DNA of 64,000 bases from Sphingobacterium bambusae (GCF_033955345.1 NZ_CP138332.1:4278001-4342000), one strand, 5' to 3'; numbered from the stretch's first letter, positions 50,768 through 60,069 are shown. Made by a program: numbers and translations. Notes: generated by a model from the letters alone, not told the origin.

Positions 50768-51979
50768 TTATCTTGTTCTTCCGCCGCCAGAACGGGCTCC
50801 ACCGCCACCGCCGCCAGAGCTTCTGGAAGCACCGCCGCCGCTAGACATCGATCCGCCAGAGCTTCTTGAAGAACCGCTAGACATGGAACTGCCTGAGCTT
50901 CTTGAAGAACCGCTAGACATAGAGCTGCCTGATGAACTTCTGGATGGTGTGTAGGATGATCCTGAACTTCTTGAGCTACCAGATGTTGTTGGTCTGGTGG
51001 TCGATCTTGAAGTCCCCATTGATGAACCTCTTGAACCTTGCGCCGAACCTACTGTGGATCGTGTTGTTGAACGCGATGTACCTACCGTACCGACGTTGGT
51101 TCCGCCGCGAGTAGTGCGCGCTGTACCAACACGGCTACCGTTCGTAACACCATTGTTTACACGGCTTGTTCCACTACGAACGACCGTGCCATTCGAAGAA
51201 GTACGTGTGCGGGATGTACCGCTTACACGCGTGCCCTCACCAGTACGTGTGCTTCCTGAAGCACGAACCGCGGATCGGCCAGTTAGAATACGGCCGCTAC
51301 CGTCGCGAACGATACTTGATGATCCGCGAACACCAGTGCGGGTGCCTACACGGCTGTTATATCCTGATCTGGATGCTGTCCGGACACTTGCTCCCGCTGG
51401 CCTAACTGTATACCGGTTTCCACCGTAATAGTTACCGCCGTAGTAGAAGTTATTGTGTCCATAGAAAGGATGACCCCAAGCGTTATAGCCCCAGCCGCCG
51501 CCCCATCCCCATGGTGAGCCCCAGCCCATGCCATAGTACGGAGAGCCCCAGCCGCCACCCCAGCCGAATCCCATCGACCAGCCGCCGCCCCAGCCCCAAC
51601 CCCAGTTGGAAAAGCCCAAGCCCATGCCGCCATAGCCATACCATGGATCAAACCAAGGGTCATAGTAGCCCATGCCCGGACCGCCGTAGTAGAAACGGTT
51701 GATACGATTGGCATATTCCAAGCCCTCATCGTATTCATAACCTTCTACGTACTCTTCATCCGAGTAATCGTCGGTATAATGTTCGTTTTGCGCATATTCG
51801 TCTTGAACTTGTTGTCCATCGGTATAATAATAATCCGGGCTCTGGTAATCCCTTTGCGATTTGGATTGATTATTATACACATCGTCTTTGTAAGCAACTT
51901 GCCTACTCGTCGAGCACGCGCCGAGCGCAACAACAGACGCTAGTGCCAAACTTCCGATTAATAACCTATTTTTTTTCAT
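50768..51979 (-). CDS. Low-complexity Gly/Trp/Tyr- and Ser/Arg-rich lipoprotein
   Basis: About 403 residues from ATG 51979. The lipoprotein signal ends LGACS. An acidic Tyr/Asp-rich stretch follows (about 20-80), then a Gly/Trp/Tyr-rich block with GWGGGW-type repeats (about 95-180), then a Ser/Thr/Arg/Gly-rich tail with tandem SRSSGSSMSSG units. It ends in a Gly/Arg-rich tip. It should be an extended, disordered, surface or periplasmic protein. Function unknown. Similar genes are sometimes mislabelled because they neighbour proS, as here (divergent). The 3' part is encoded by 36-base tandem repeats. Confidence 0.75.
   Translation of the reverse strand: MKKNRLLIGSLALASVVALGACSTSRQVAYKDDVYNNQSKSQRDYQSPDYYYTDGQQVQDEYAQNEHYTDDYSDEEYVEGYEYDEGLEYANRINRFYYGGPGMGYYDPWFDPWYGYGGMGLGFSNWGWGWGGGWSMGFGWGGGWGSPYYGMGWGSPWGWGGGWGYNAWGHPFYGHNNFYYGGNYYGGNRYTVRPAGASVRTASRSGYNSRVGTRTGVRGSSSIVRDGSGRILTGRSAVRASGSTRTGEGTRVSGTSRTRTSSNGTVVRSGTSRVNNGVTNGSRVGTARTTRGGTNVGTVGTSRSTTRSTVGSAQGSRGSSMGTSRSTTRPTTSGSSRSSGSSYTPSRSSSGSSMSSGSSRSSGSSMSSGSSRSSGGSMSSGGGASRSSGGGGGGARSGGGRTR
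50859..50930 (-). repeat. 36-bp tandem repeat in the lipoprotein gene
   Basis: Two consecutive 36-base copies (50859-50894 and 50895-50930) that differ at a few positions, with degenerate further copies on both sides. In frame, each unit encodes 12 residues of the Ser/Gly/Arg/Met repeat. Copy number could vary between strains. Confidence 0.8.
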
Positions 51980-52160
51980 GATATCCACTACTGTTAAAAC
52001 TTTCGATAAATTACAGTCTTTATTACTATCTTAGACGCGTATTTTGGGAGAGGGTTTAATCTCGTATTCAAAAATATAAATAAAACTTCAGCGCTCGCTC
52101 AGGTTTTACTATAAAACGGAAAAATTACACATTTTGTTATAAAAATATTTATTTACATAC

Positions 52161-53633
52161 ATGGGAAAAGGAATAACAAGCCGGAGTGAGGACTATTCGC
52201 AGTGGTATAATGATTTAGTGATCAAGGCTGATTTGGCCGAAAATTCGGCGGTACGCGGCTGTATGGTCATTAAACCCTACGGTTACGGTATATGGGAACG
52301 GATGCAGGCCATTTTGGATAAACGATTCAAAGAAACAGGACATACCAATGCTTATTTTCCCTTATTTATTCCCAAGTCTTTTTTTTCCAAAGAAGCGGCA
52401 CACGTAGAGGGGTTTGCCACGGAATGTGCAGTGGTAACACACTATCGTTTGAAAAATGATGGATCCGGTAATATTGTCGTTGATGAAGACGCTAAGTTGG
52501 AAGAGGAGCTGATTGTTCGGCCGACATCTGAAACCATCATTTGGAATACGTATAAAGGATGGGTAGAATCTTACCGGGATCTACCGATATTGGTGAACCA
52601 ATGGGCGAATGTTGTCCGCTGGGAGATGCGTACACGTCTGTTTCTTCGGACGGCAGAATTTCTATGGCAAGAAGGCCACACTGCACATGCTACGCGTGAG
52701 GAAGCAGTAGAAGAGTCTGAACGTATGTTGGACGTTTATGCGGAATTTGCAGAGAAAATCCTTGCTGTTCCGGTTATCCGCGGACGCAAAACCGAAAATG
52801 AACGCTTTGCCGGCGCCCTTGATACCTATTGTATCGAAGCACTGATGCAAGATGGAAAGGCACTGCAGGCTGGGACCTCACACTTCTTGGGGCAGAATTT
52901 CGCGAAGGCGTTCGATGTGAAATTTACTTCTAAAGAAGGAAAGCAAGAGCATGTTTGGGCTACTTCGTGGGGCGTGTCAACACGACTGATGGGCGCATTG
53001 ATTATGGCTCATTCTGATGATCAAGGACTTGTCCTTCCTCCTAAGTTGGCACCTATTCAAGTGGTCATTGTGCCGATATACAAAACCGACGAAGAAAAAG
53101 CAAAAATCGATAGTTTTGTCGATGAGTTGATTCGCGAGTTCAAGCAGAAAGATATATCCTACAAGTATGACGACAGGGATACGCAACGTCCGGGATTCAA
53201 GTTTGCCGAGTGGGAGCTCAAGGGGGTGCCACTGCGCATTGCTGTTGGTGCTAGAGACCTACAGAATGGAACGGTGGAGTTAGCACGTCGCGATACGCAA
53301 ACCAAAGAAACCGTTGCGCAGGAAGGGTTGGCTGTCATTATTGAGAATACGCTGGATATTATTCAGGAAAACATCTATCAAAAAGCTTTGCAATACCGTG
53401 ATTCTCATATCACAGAGGTGGATTCATACGAAGCCTTCAAAGATGTTTTGGAAAATAAAGGTGGATTCATTTCTTGCCATTGGGATGGCACGGTAGAGAC
53501 GGAGAAGCGTGTAAAAGAGGAAACCAAGGCAACGATTCGTTGTATTCCGTTGGATGCGCAGCAGGAAGATGGAGTATGTATCTTTACCGGCAAGCCTTCA
53601 ACGCAGCGCGTATTGTTCGCGAAAGCCTATTAA
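52161..53633 (+). CDS. proS: Proline--tRNA ligase (short, archaeal/eukaryote-like type)
   Basis: Class II synthetase charging tRNA-Pro. 490 residues, without the editing insertion of the long bacterial ProRS and with an added C-terminal domain, the form common in Bacteroidota. Motif 2 lies in RWEMRTRLFLRTAEFLWQEGH (key residues Arg and Glu; about 150-170). The TSETIIWNTYKGW segment precedes it, and the anticodon domain begins near APIQVVIVPIY (about 295). The C terminus includes CIFTGKPSTQRVLFAKAY. Divergent from the low-complexity lipoprotein gene. Confidence 0.97.
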   Translation: MGKGITSRSEDYSQWYNDLVIKADLAENSAVRGCMVIKPYGYGIWERMQAILDKRFKETGHTNAYFPLFIPKSFFSKEAAHVEGFATECAVVTHYRLKNDGSGNIVVDEDAKLEEELIVRPTSETIIWNTYKGWVESYRDLPILVNQWANVVRWEMRTRLFLRTAEFLWQEGHTAHATREEAVEESERMLDVYAEFAEKILAVPVIRGRKTENERFAGALDTYCIEALMQDGKALQAGTSHFLGQNFAKAFDVKFTSKEGKQEHVWATSWGVSTRLMGALIMAHSDDQGLVLPPKLAPIQVVIVPIYKTDEEKAKIDSFVDELIREFKQKDISYKYDDRDTQRPGFKFAEWELKGVPLRIAVGARDLQNGTVELARRDTQTKETVAQEGLAVIIENTLDIIQENIYQKALQYRDSHITEVDSYEAFKDVLENKGGFISCHWDGTVETEKRVKEETKATIRCIPLDAQQEDGVCIFTGKPSTQRVLFAKAY

Positions 53634-53678
53634 CAAGCTGGCTTCCTTTCAAGGGAAGCGCTGTAAAAAGATATAAAT

Positions 53679-54458
53679 TTGAAAATCTTAATATTGGGTT
53701 GTGGATGGATTGGCGAAGCTTTGGCCAATAGACTGATGTCGGAAGGACATGAGGTGTATGCCACAACGACCAATTCCGAAAAATACCAGCGGTTGCAAGC
53801 CGCTGGTATTTTTGCTATCAAGGCTAACTTTGATGAACCTATCGATCAATCTGATTTCCCTTCGCACATCGACTTTGTATTGAATAGCCTTCCGGCGGTA
53901 AAGCGTCTCGATTGGTCAGTGCTTACAGCTCGATTTGAGGCTGCAAGGGCGTTATTGAAACAGTTGGTCTACCGAAAGCACATCTTTTTGAGTTCTGTTG
54001 GTGTGTATCCCGATAGAGATGGCGATTTTACGGAGGAAACGATCCTCGATGCGCGAGACAATAAGTTGCTCGCTGCTGAAGTGTGTATGCAGGGGCTGCC
54101 CCATACCATTGTTTATCGTTTAGGCGGTTTGTTTGGAGGACAACGCATCTTTGCCAAATATTTTCAGGATAAAGTTTGCACAACGGGTGCGCAGTGCACA
54201 AATTTTATTCATCAAACCGATGTACTTAACTTAATACAGCTAGGTTTTCTAAATCAGTTGTCGGGCTCCTGCTACAATCTTGTTACACCGGAGTCCTCCA
54301 GCAAAAAAGAGGTGATCTTGGCTTCTGCAGCGAAGTACGGATTCCGTCCACCGGTAGCCTTTGATGATCAAGAATGCTTTCAGAAACATGTTTCTAGCCA
54401 TAAGATCCGCCAAGTTCTTGACTATACCTTCGTTTATCCTTCACCGCTAGATTTCTGA
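53679..54458 (+). CDS. NAD(P)-binding epimerase/dehydratase-like protein
   Basis: 259 residues of the extended SDR type, resembling YeeZ. The Rossmann start KILILGCGWIGEALANRL follows immediately after the initiator, and VLNSLPAVKRLDW and LSSVGVYPDRDGDF form the next strands. The usual catalytic YxxxK is not evident (VYPDR appears where it might be), so it may bind cofactor without classical dehydrogenase activity. The start is TTG at 53679; the glycine loop would be destroyed by any later start. It lies 45 bases after proS and probably shares its transcript. Confidence 0.8.
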   Translation: MKILILGCGWIGEALANRLMSEGHEVYATTTNSEKYQRLQAAGIFAIKANFDEPIDQSDFPSHIDFVLNSLPAVKRLDWSVLTARFEAARALLKQLVYRKHIFLSSVGVYPDRDGDFTEETILDARDNKLLAAEVCMQGLPHTIVYRLGGLFGGQRIFAKYFQDKVCTTGAQCTNFIHQTDVLNLIQLGFLNQLSGSCYNLVTPESSSKKEVILASAAKYGFRPPVAFDDQECFQKHVSSHKIRQVLDYTFVYPSPLDF

Positions 54459-54559
54459 TCGTATCGGCTGCGGTGATCATCGAGGTTCTCGCGCTAATTA
54501 TGCCTTATTTTTCTTATCAGCTTTTTATGCCCATAATTCCTTTTAACTTGATAGTTGGC

Positions 54560-54590
54560 TTGTAAAAGATAGTTTCTTTGGTTAAATTTG
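54560..54590 (+). promoter_or_regulatory. Promoter of the cystathionine gamma-synthase-type gene
   Basis: TTG (54560-54562), exactly 20 bases, then TAAATTTG (54583-54590). The transcript would start near 54596, giving a leader of about 124 bases. Confidence 0.65.
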
Positions 54591-54595
54591 AGAAT

Positions 54596-54719
54596 GAAGG
54601 GTGGGAAACTAAGTGTTTTGCTTATACCCAACTTACCCGGATCAGGGAAGTGAAACACTGGTCGGTCGCTACGTTACTAAGGGATTTTGACGTTTTAATT
54701 TTAACTTTTAATTTTCAAC
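54596..54719 (+). promoter_or_regulatory. Structured 5' leader, possible pseudoknot riboswitch
   Basis: Within the leader AGTGTTT (54612-54618) can pair with AAACACT (54653-54659). GGGT (54599-54602) can pair with ACCC (54626-54629), which lies between those two strands. The two pairings interlock, giving an H-type pseudoknot. Additional short G- and C-runs (54636-54646) could extend it. The next gene is a sulfur amino acid enzyme, a common riboswitch target. It does not match the SAM-I, SAM-II or TPP consensus that I know. Candidate only. Confidence 0.35.
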
Positions 54720-55859
54720 ATGAAATTTGCAACGAAAGCTATACATGCAGGGCAGGAAGCCGATCCAACAACGGGCGCGGTTATGACCCCGATTTATCAA
54801 ACATCCACTTATAAGCAAGCTTCACCTGGCGAACATAAAGGGTTTGAATATTCTCGTGGAACAAACCCGACGCGCAAAGCCTTGGAAGATTGTTTAGCGG
54901 CATTGGAAAACGCGCAGTTTGGTTTGGCATTCGCCAGTGGCATGGCCGCCACGGACACCGTGTTGCGCCTGTTGAAGCCGGGAGATGAAGTGCTTACTGG
55001 AGATGATTTGTATGGAGGTTCCTACCGCATTTTTACGAAAGTGTATGCGCACTACGGGATCAAGTTCGTTTTTGTCAATACATCCGATCCCGCGGAGCTG
55101 GAAAACGCACTGACCGAAAAAACGAAACTAATTTGGGTGGAAACCCCAACCAACCCAACGCTGAAAATTGCCGACATAGAGGCCATAGGTACTATCGCAA
55201 AAAAACATAACGTGCTTTACGTTGTCGATAATACCTTTGCTTCGCCATACCTACAAAATCCGTTAGACTTAGGTGCCGATATTGTGATGCACTCGGCAAC
55301 GAAATATTTGAATGGACATTCCGATGTTGTCATGGGCGCTTTGCTGCTGAACGACGAGGACCTTTATAAGCAACTGTGGTTTTATTATAATGCAGTAGGA
55401 GGGACTCCGGGGCCACAAGATGCCTTTCTGGCTCTTCGCGGACTAAAGACCTTACACGTACGCATGAAAGCACACTGTGAAAATGCACGTTTAGTAGCTT
55501 CATTTCTGAAAGATCACCCAAAAGTAGAAAAAATTTACTGGCCGGGTTTTCCCGATCATCCGGGACACGATCTTGCTAAAAAGCAGATGCGTGATTTTGG
55601 CGGAATGATTTCCATCGTCCTGCGCGATGCCGATTTACAGGAAACCTTTCGCATAGCTTCACGGTTTCAGGTGTTTACCTTGGCCGAGTCGCTTGGAGGA
55701 GTGGAATCGCTTATCAATCATCCCGCTAGCATGACCCACGGCTCCATTCCTAAAGAAACGCGAGAAAAGGTAGGCGTTGTCGATAATTTGTTGCGGCTGT
55801 CTGTTGGCATTGAAGATTGGGAAGATCTAATCGCCGATCTGAAACAGGTATTGGGATAG
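54720..55859 (+). CDS. Trans-sulfuration PLP enzyme (cystathionine gamma-synthase/lyase family)
   Basis: Pyridoxal-phosphate enzyme of the MetB/MetC/MccB family, 379 residues, intact. Key parts are the Tyr/Arg phosphate loop YSRGTNPTR (about 44-52), FASGMAATD, Asp170 in VVDNTFASPYLQNP, and the PLP-binding Lys195 in HSATKYLNGHSD. The C-terminal SLGGVESLINHPASMTH binds the substrate carboxylate. Cystathionine gamma-synthase (methionine synthesis) and cystathionine gamma-lyase (cysteine synthesis) cannot be separated from sequence alone. The structured leader suggests feedback control by a sulfur metabolite. Single-gene unit. Confidence 0.93.
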   Translation: MKFATKAIHAGQEADPTTGAVMTPIYQTSTYKQASPGEHKGFEYSRGTNPTRKALEDCLAALENAQFGLAFASGMAATDTVLRLLKPGDEVLTGDDLYGGSYRIFTKVYAHYGIKFVFVNTSDPAELENALTEKTKLIWVETPTNPTLKIADIEAIGTIAKKHNVLYVVDNTFASPYLQNPLDLGADIVMHSATKYLNGHSDVVMGALLLNDEDLYKQLWFYYNAVGGTPGPQDAFLALRGLKTLHVRMKAHCENARLVASFLKDHPKVEKIYWPGFPDHPGHDLAKKQMRDFGGMISIVLRDADLQETFRIASRFQVFTLAESLGGVESLINHPASMTHGSIPKETREKVGVVDNLLRLSVGIEDWEDLIADLKQVLG

Positions 55860-56130
55860 GCAACGGTCGGCACTCCTGCTGTTCTTGTTACGTTTCCCCT
55901 CGTCAAATATGGCCTTGAAGTGCCTTGTACAGGTACTTCTGTTGAATATTGAAATTATTTTCAATAAAATAATACTTATTTTATATATTCGGGCATTCTT
56001 TCAAATTAGAGAATAGCTGAAGCGTCGGGATGTTGTTATTCATTCGTTCTCAGTGGCTTAATGGAGTGCTTTCCTAGCGCTCAATTTAACGTCTATCTGC
56101 TGTGGCGTTGATGAACTTAAAAGGAAATCG

Positions 56131-56625
56131 ATGGAGAAAATTGGACTAAAACAGTATCGGGAGGAATTCGAAGCGTTACCCTTAGAATGGAAAGTTTCGC
56201 ATATTTTATCGAAATTAAAGTTCCCCTTTGTGCGGCATAATTACTTGTTTTGTTGTGATGCTTCGCAAAAAGAACGCGTGGAGATAGAGGTGGAGCGTGC
56301 CATGATCGGAAGTGGGAAGCCGTATCTTATTGTTTCGGAGAAACTTAGTGCAAAGGCTCTTTTTCATTTTCTGAAAGTCAATCACGATAAGCTTATCTTT
56401 TTTAAGCAGCCCGATTTGTGGTGGCTGGCCGGTGTTGCTGATGTGCTGTGTGGCGCATTAAACAGCACGCCTGATGGAAGACCTTGGGATGTCGTTTATC
56501 CCGGAGAGCCTTCTTTTGTTTTTAATGGCACCTTGATATTGCTGAGTAGCGAGCAAAAAAACGTGCTAAAAAGCACCCAACGGCTGAAGTATATGTTGCG
56601 CGACATCGGTGTCTCGCAATTGTAA
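56131..56625 (+). CDS. Orphan protein resembling a degenerate AAA ATPase segment
   Basis: 164 residues, no signal peptide. After a basic helical N terminus, the middle reads LIVSEKLSAKALFHFLKVNHDKLIFFKQPD and then VADVLCGALNSTPDGRPWDVVYP (cited in parts), then FVFNGTLILLSSE. This order of strands resembles the second half of phage/plasmid-type AAA ATPases, where a Walker B acidic pair would stand at FKQPD and a sensor-like Asn or Ser would end the last strand. No Walker A is present and the Walker B acids are missing, so it is unlikely to hydrolyse ATP. Surrounded by gene-poor DNA. The fold call is a guess. Confidence 0.5.
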   Translation: MEKIGLKQYREEFEALPLEWKVSHILSKLKFPFVRHNYLFCCDASQKERVEIEVERAMIGSGKPYLIVSEKLSAKALFHFLKVNHDKLIFFKQPDLWWLAGVADVLCGALNSTPDGRPWDVVYPGEPSFVFNGTLILLSSEQKNVLKSTQRLKYMLRDIGVSQL

Positions 56626-56931
56626 TTGGGGCTACCGTTGGATTGACGTTAGCCTGTCGGATCTCGGTATCTAGTACCCAAATACGTTCAGATTTTTGTG
56701 AGAAATGACTAGTGAACCGATTTCTTATTCGGAGACGGAATGAAGACGTTTTTTCGATAGATGATCTCTTCAACACCTCTTCGCGATATCACGAGCCGCT
56801 ACCTTATGAGCTAATTGGCGTAAAATTGATTCCTGTTAATATCCTGTGATAGTTAGCTAAAATAGACGTATCTAAACACAGATAATCTCGCTAGTTTTAT
56901 CCTTAATTATAAAACAGTGAATTATCTATTT
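56626..56931. other. Gene-poor interval upstream of the GH127 gene
   Basis: About 300 bases. I find no convincing reading frame, terminator or TAnnTTTG box in either strand. The last 60 bases are A/T-rich and may hold the promoter of the glycosidase gene. Confidence 0.5.
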
Positions 56932-59900
56932 ATGAAAGGTTTCAATGAAATATCGTGTTTCCTCGTCACAGCTGCCTTATTAACGGTTAGTGCCGGTGCC
57001 GTTAGAGCGCAAAGTGGAGATCAAATATTGGACGGCATTGGTGAGACGGGCATGATTGCGCGGTATGTGTTTGACGGTGATCTTAAAGATTGGTCCCGTA
57101 ATAATCTGCACGGTAAACTGGCTGCTGGACAACCTTCGTTTGTGCAGGATGAGCAATTTGGAAAGGTCTTGTCACTCGCTGGCGGACAAACTGATTACGT
57201 GCTGCTACCACCCGAAGCATTGACGGACTTGGAATCGCTTAGTATTACAGGTTGGGTAAACCTGCGCGTCGATAAAAAAGGACAATATTTTTTTGACTTT
57301 GGTCAATCGGCATCGAAACACTTCTTTGCAACCCCACTTGGATCTGCCTCGCAGGCCGGATATCAAGCCGTGGTGTCGGCCAGCGACCAGCGCATCTATT
57401 CGGCTGTAGCACCTGCTGTAAGTATCAATAAATGGGTGCATTTAACCATTGTAATTGATATTCCTTCGAAAGCTATACAAACTTATATCGATGGAAAGCA
57501 GGTCGCTGAAGCGAAGAATGCCTCCTTGGAATTGGCGGATGTATTTGGTCAATCCGGTGCAAAACGCCAACTTTTTATCGGCAGGTCGTTGACAGCAGGC
57601 GATCAAACGCTAGCGGGATTGTTGCATGATTTTCGGATCTACCGGGTGCCACTCACACGCAAGCAAATTGCAGGCATCTACTACAATTCCTTGAAGGATC
57701 TGCATGAAGATACAGCACACATGGGAAAAACGGAGGATGATCTTCCAACTTTCCCAATAACTAAGGCGCAGTTGTACAACGCCTACCTACAGGAGGTTGC
57801 CGATGTGTCCGTAGAAACTAACGTAGGTGAGTTGCCGCGATTACCTAGCTACGTGCAGGGCAGCTACCGCGATGGCATGGTAGGACCGAAGGTGCGGGTA
57901 ATCTGGCCTTCCCCCACAGACAACAATGAGGTGCTCAGCGCCGGGCGCTACACCGTTGTGGGGCGTGTTCCAGGAACCGATTTGAAGCCAAAGGCTATTG
58001 TTACCGTTCGCGGCAGCAGCAAATCGACAACGCCAATCTCCAAGTTAGCCAGCTTTCAGCTCGATCAGGTATCGTTGGACAACGATATGCACGATCACGA
58101 TACGAAGTTTATTGAAAACCGTGATAAGTTCGTGCTTACCTTAGCGAAAACTGATCCTAATTCCTTTTTGTACATGTTTAGGCATGCTTTTGGTCAACCA
58201 CAGCCGCAAGGTGCATCGCCTCTAGGCGTATGGGATAGCCAAGATACTAAACTACGCGGCCACGCTACAGGGCATTACCTAACGGCTATCGCGCAGGCTT
58301 ATGCTAGTACTGGCTATGATAAAACCTTGCAGGCCAATTTTGCTCAGAAAATGGAGTATATGGTGAATACGCTTTTTGAGCTATCTCAGTTGGCAGGCAA
58401 ACCACAGCAGGCTGGCGGCGCTGCTGTTGCCGATCCTACGGCGGTTCCTTTTGGCCCTGGAAAAACGGAGTACGATTCGGATCTCAGCCAAGAAGGCATC
58501 CGTAACGATTACTGGAATTGGGGTGAAGGGTTTATCAGTGCCTATCCACCAGATCAGTTTATCATGTTGGAGCAAGGAGCTAAATATGGCGGACAGAAAA
58601 ACCAAGTGTGGGCACCATATTACACCCTGCACAAAATTTTAGCCGGTTTGATTGATATTTATGAGGTTAGTGGAAACAAGAAAGCGTTAGATGTAGCGAC
58701 GGGGATGGGCGACTGGGTTTATGCGCGCTTGAGTAAAGTGCCTACTGAAAACCTCATTAAGATGTGGAACACCTACATTGCAGGCGAATTTGGCGGAATG
58801 AATGAATCCATGGCTCGCCTTTACGCCATCACCAAAGAGGAGAACTACCTGAAGACCGCCCAATTGTTTGATAATATCAAAATGTTCTATGGTGATGCTG
58901 ATCACTCGCACGGACTGGCCAAGAATGTGGACACATTTCGAGGCTTACATGCCAATCAGCATATTCCACAGATAGTAGGTAGTATGGAGATGTACCGTGT
59001 GTCTAACAACCCCGATTATTATAAAGTGGCCGATAACTTTTGGTACAAAGCGGTTAACGACTACATGTACAGCATCGGTGGTGTTGCTGGTGCACGCAAT
59101 CCCGCTAATGCGGAATGCTTCATCAGCCAGCCTGCCACTTTGTATGAGAATGGTTTTTCTGTGGGAGGTCAAAATGAAACTTGTGCCACTTACAATATGT
59201 TGAAATTAACCAGTAACCTGTTTCTTTTTGACCAACGTACAGAATTGATGGACTACTACGAACGCGGGTTGTATAATCATATTTTGGCATCTGTAGCTAA
59301 AGATAGCCCGGCAAACACCTATCATGTTCCACTTCGCCCTGGGGCAATCAAGCAATTTGGAAATCCGCACATGACTGGTTTTACTTGCTGTAACGGTACG
59401 GCTATTGAAAGCAGTACGAAGCTTCAAAATGCTATTTACTTTAAGAGCAGAGACAATAAGGCTTTATACTTGAATCTCTATATTCCATCCACATTAGATT
59501 GGGCTGAACGTGGTGTCAGCATAAAACAGACAACAGATTTTCCGAAAGCCGACGAAACCCGATTAACCATTAAAGGAAGCGGCAAGTTTGATGTGCATGT
59601 ACGTGTGCCGGCTTGGGCCACCAAGGGTTTCTCGGTTACCATCAATGGTAAAGTACAGCAAGTAGCCGCTGTACCGGGAAGCTACTTAAAGATCAGTCGT
59701 AAATGGAAAGATGGAGATGTGCTCGACTTGAAGATGCCTTTTCAGTTTCATCTAGATCCGGTGATGGATCAGCCTAACATTGCAAGTTTATTCTACGGCC
59801 CGATATTGCTTGCGGCGCAAGAGCCCGAGGCGCGCAAAGACTGGCGCAAGGTTACCTTCGATGCCCAAGATATTGGAAAAGCGATACAGGGTGACCCTAC

Positions 59901-59994
59901 AAAATTGGAGTTTAGCATAGATGATGTTGTCTACAAGCCTTTCTACGATACCTACGGGCGCCACTCCGTGTATCTTGACGTAACGTTGAAGTAA
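56932..59994 (+). CDS. LamG-containing GH127-type beta-L-arabinofuranosidase
   Basis: About 1020 residues from ATG 56932; a GTG 15 bases earlier also opens the frame. It has a signal peptide (to VRAQ), a LamG/concanavalin-like domain (about 35-245), and a bacterial Ig-like Big_4 segment (about 295-355). The DUF1680/GH127 (alpha/alpha)6 domain runs from FQLDQVSLDNDMHDHD (about 373) to the end. Catalytic and zinc residues of GH127 are present: Glu749 and Cys751 in QNETCATYN, and Cys819-Cys820 in FTCCNG, the second expected to be the nucleophile. The related GH146 family is not excluded. Substrate: arabinofuranose ends of plant glycans such as hydroxyproline-rich proteins or pectin. No SusCD pair is adjacent and no T9SS sorting tail is seen. 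Confidence 0.88.
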   Translation: MKGFNEISCFLVTAALLTVSAGAVRAQSGDQILDGIGETGMIARYVFDGDLKDWSRNNLHGKLAAGQPSFVQDEQFGKVLSLAGGQTDYVLLPPEALTDLESLSITGWVNLRVDKKGQYFFDFGQSASKHFFATPLGSASQAGYQAVVSASDQRIYSAVAPAVSINKWVHLTIVIDIPSKAIQTYIDGKQVAEAKNASLELADVFGQSGAKRQLFIGRSLTAGDQTLAGLLHDFRIYRVPLTRKQIAGIYYNSLKDLHEDTAHMGKTEDDLPTFPITKAQLYNAYLQEVADVSVETNVGELPRLPSYVQGSYRDGMVGPKVRVIWPSPTDNNEVLSAGRYTVVGRVPGTDLKPKAIVTVRGSSKSTTPISKLASFQLDQVSLDNDMHDHDTKFIENRDKFVLTLAKTDPNSFLYMFRHAFGQPQPQGASPLGVWDSQDTKLRGHATGHYLTAIAQAYASTGYDKTLQANFAQKMEYMVNTLFELSQLAGKPQQAGGAAVADPTAVPFGPGKTEYDSDLSQEGIRNDYWNWGEGFISAYPPDQFIMLEQGAKYGGQKNQVWAPYYTLHKILAGLIDIYEVSGNKKALDVATGMGDWVYARLSKVPTENLIKMWNTYIAGEFGGMNESMARLYAITKEENYLKTAQLFDNIKMFYGDADHSHGLAKNVDTFRGLHANQHIPQIVGSMEMYRVSNNPDYYKVADNFWYKAVNDYMYSIGGVAGARNPANAECFISQPATLYENGFSVGGQNETCATYNMLKLTSNLFLFDQRTELMDYYERGLYNHILASVAKDSPANTYHVPLRPGAIKQFGNPHMTGFTCCNGTAIESSTKLQNAIYFKSRDNKALYLNLYIPSTLDWAERGVSIKQTTDFPKADETRLTIKGSGKFDVHVRVPAWATKGFSVTINGKVQQVAAVPGSYLKISRKWKDGDVLDLKMPFQFHLDPVMDQPNIASLFYGPILLAAQEPEARKDWRKVTFDAQDIGKAIQGDPTKLEFSIDDVVYKPFYDTYGRHSVYLDVTLK

Positions 59995-60030
59995 GTAGTC
60001 TTGTCATCTTCTCGTTTCCAACGAGTATTA

Positions 60031-60069
60031 ATACATCAAAAGCCCACCTAAATTGGGCTTTTGATGTAT
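60031..60069. terminator. Bidirectional terminator
   Basis: ATACATCAAAAGCCCA pairs with TGGGCTTTTGATGTAT, 16 bp perfect, with a 7-base loop, between the convergent GH127 and NTF2-like genes. Confidence 0.9.

Noticed and set aside
54626..54650. TPP-riboswitch-like core (CCTGATCCGGGTAA) on the minus strand in the metB-type leader
   Set aside because: Only the 14-base core fits. The required CTGAGA/ATACCC part 5' of it and the GCG-AGGGA part 3' of it are absent, and no minus-strand gene follows.
54578..54814. 78-codon TTG-start frame overlapping the metB-type leader
   Set aside because: It starts inside the promoter, runs into another frame of the enzyme gene and has no protein-like pattern.
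55917..55939. Hairpin GAAGTGCCT / AGGTACTTC after the cystathionine gamma-synthase-type gene
   Set aside because: The stem is broken and no T-tract follows; too weak to call a terminator.
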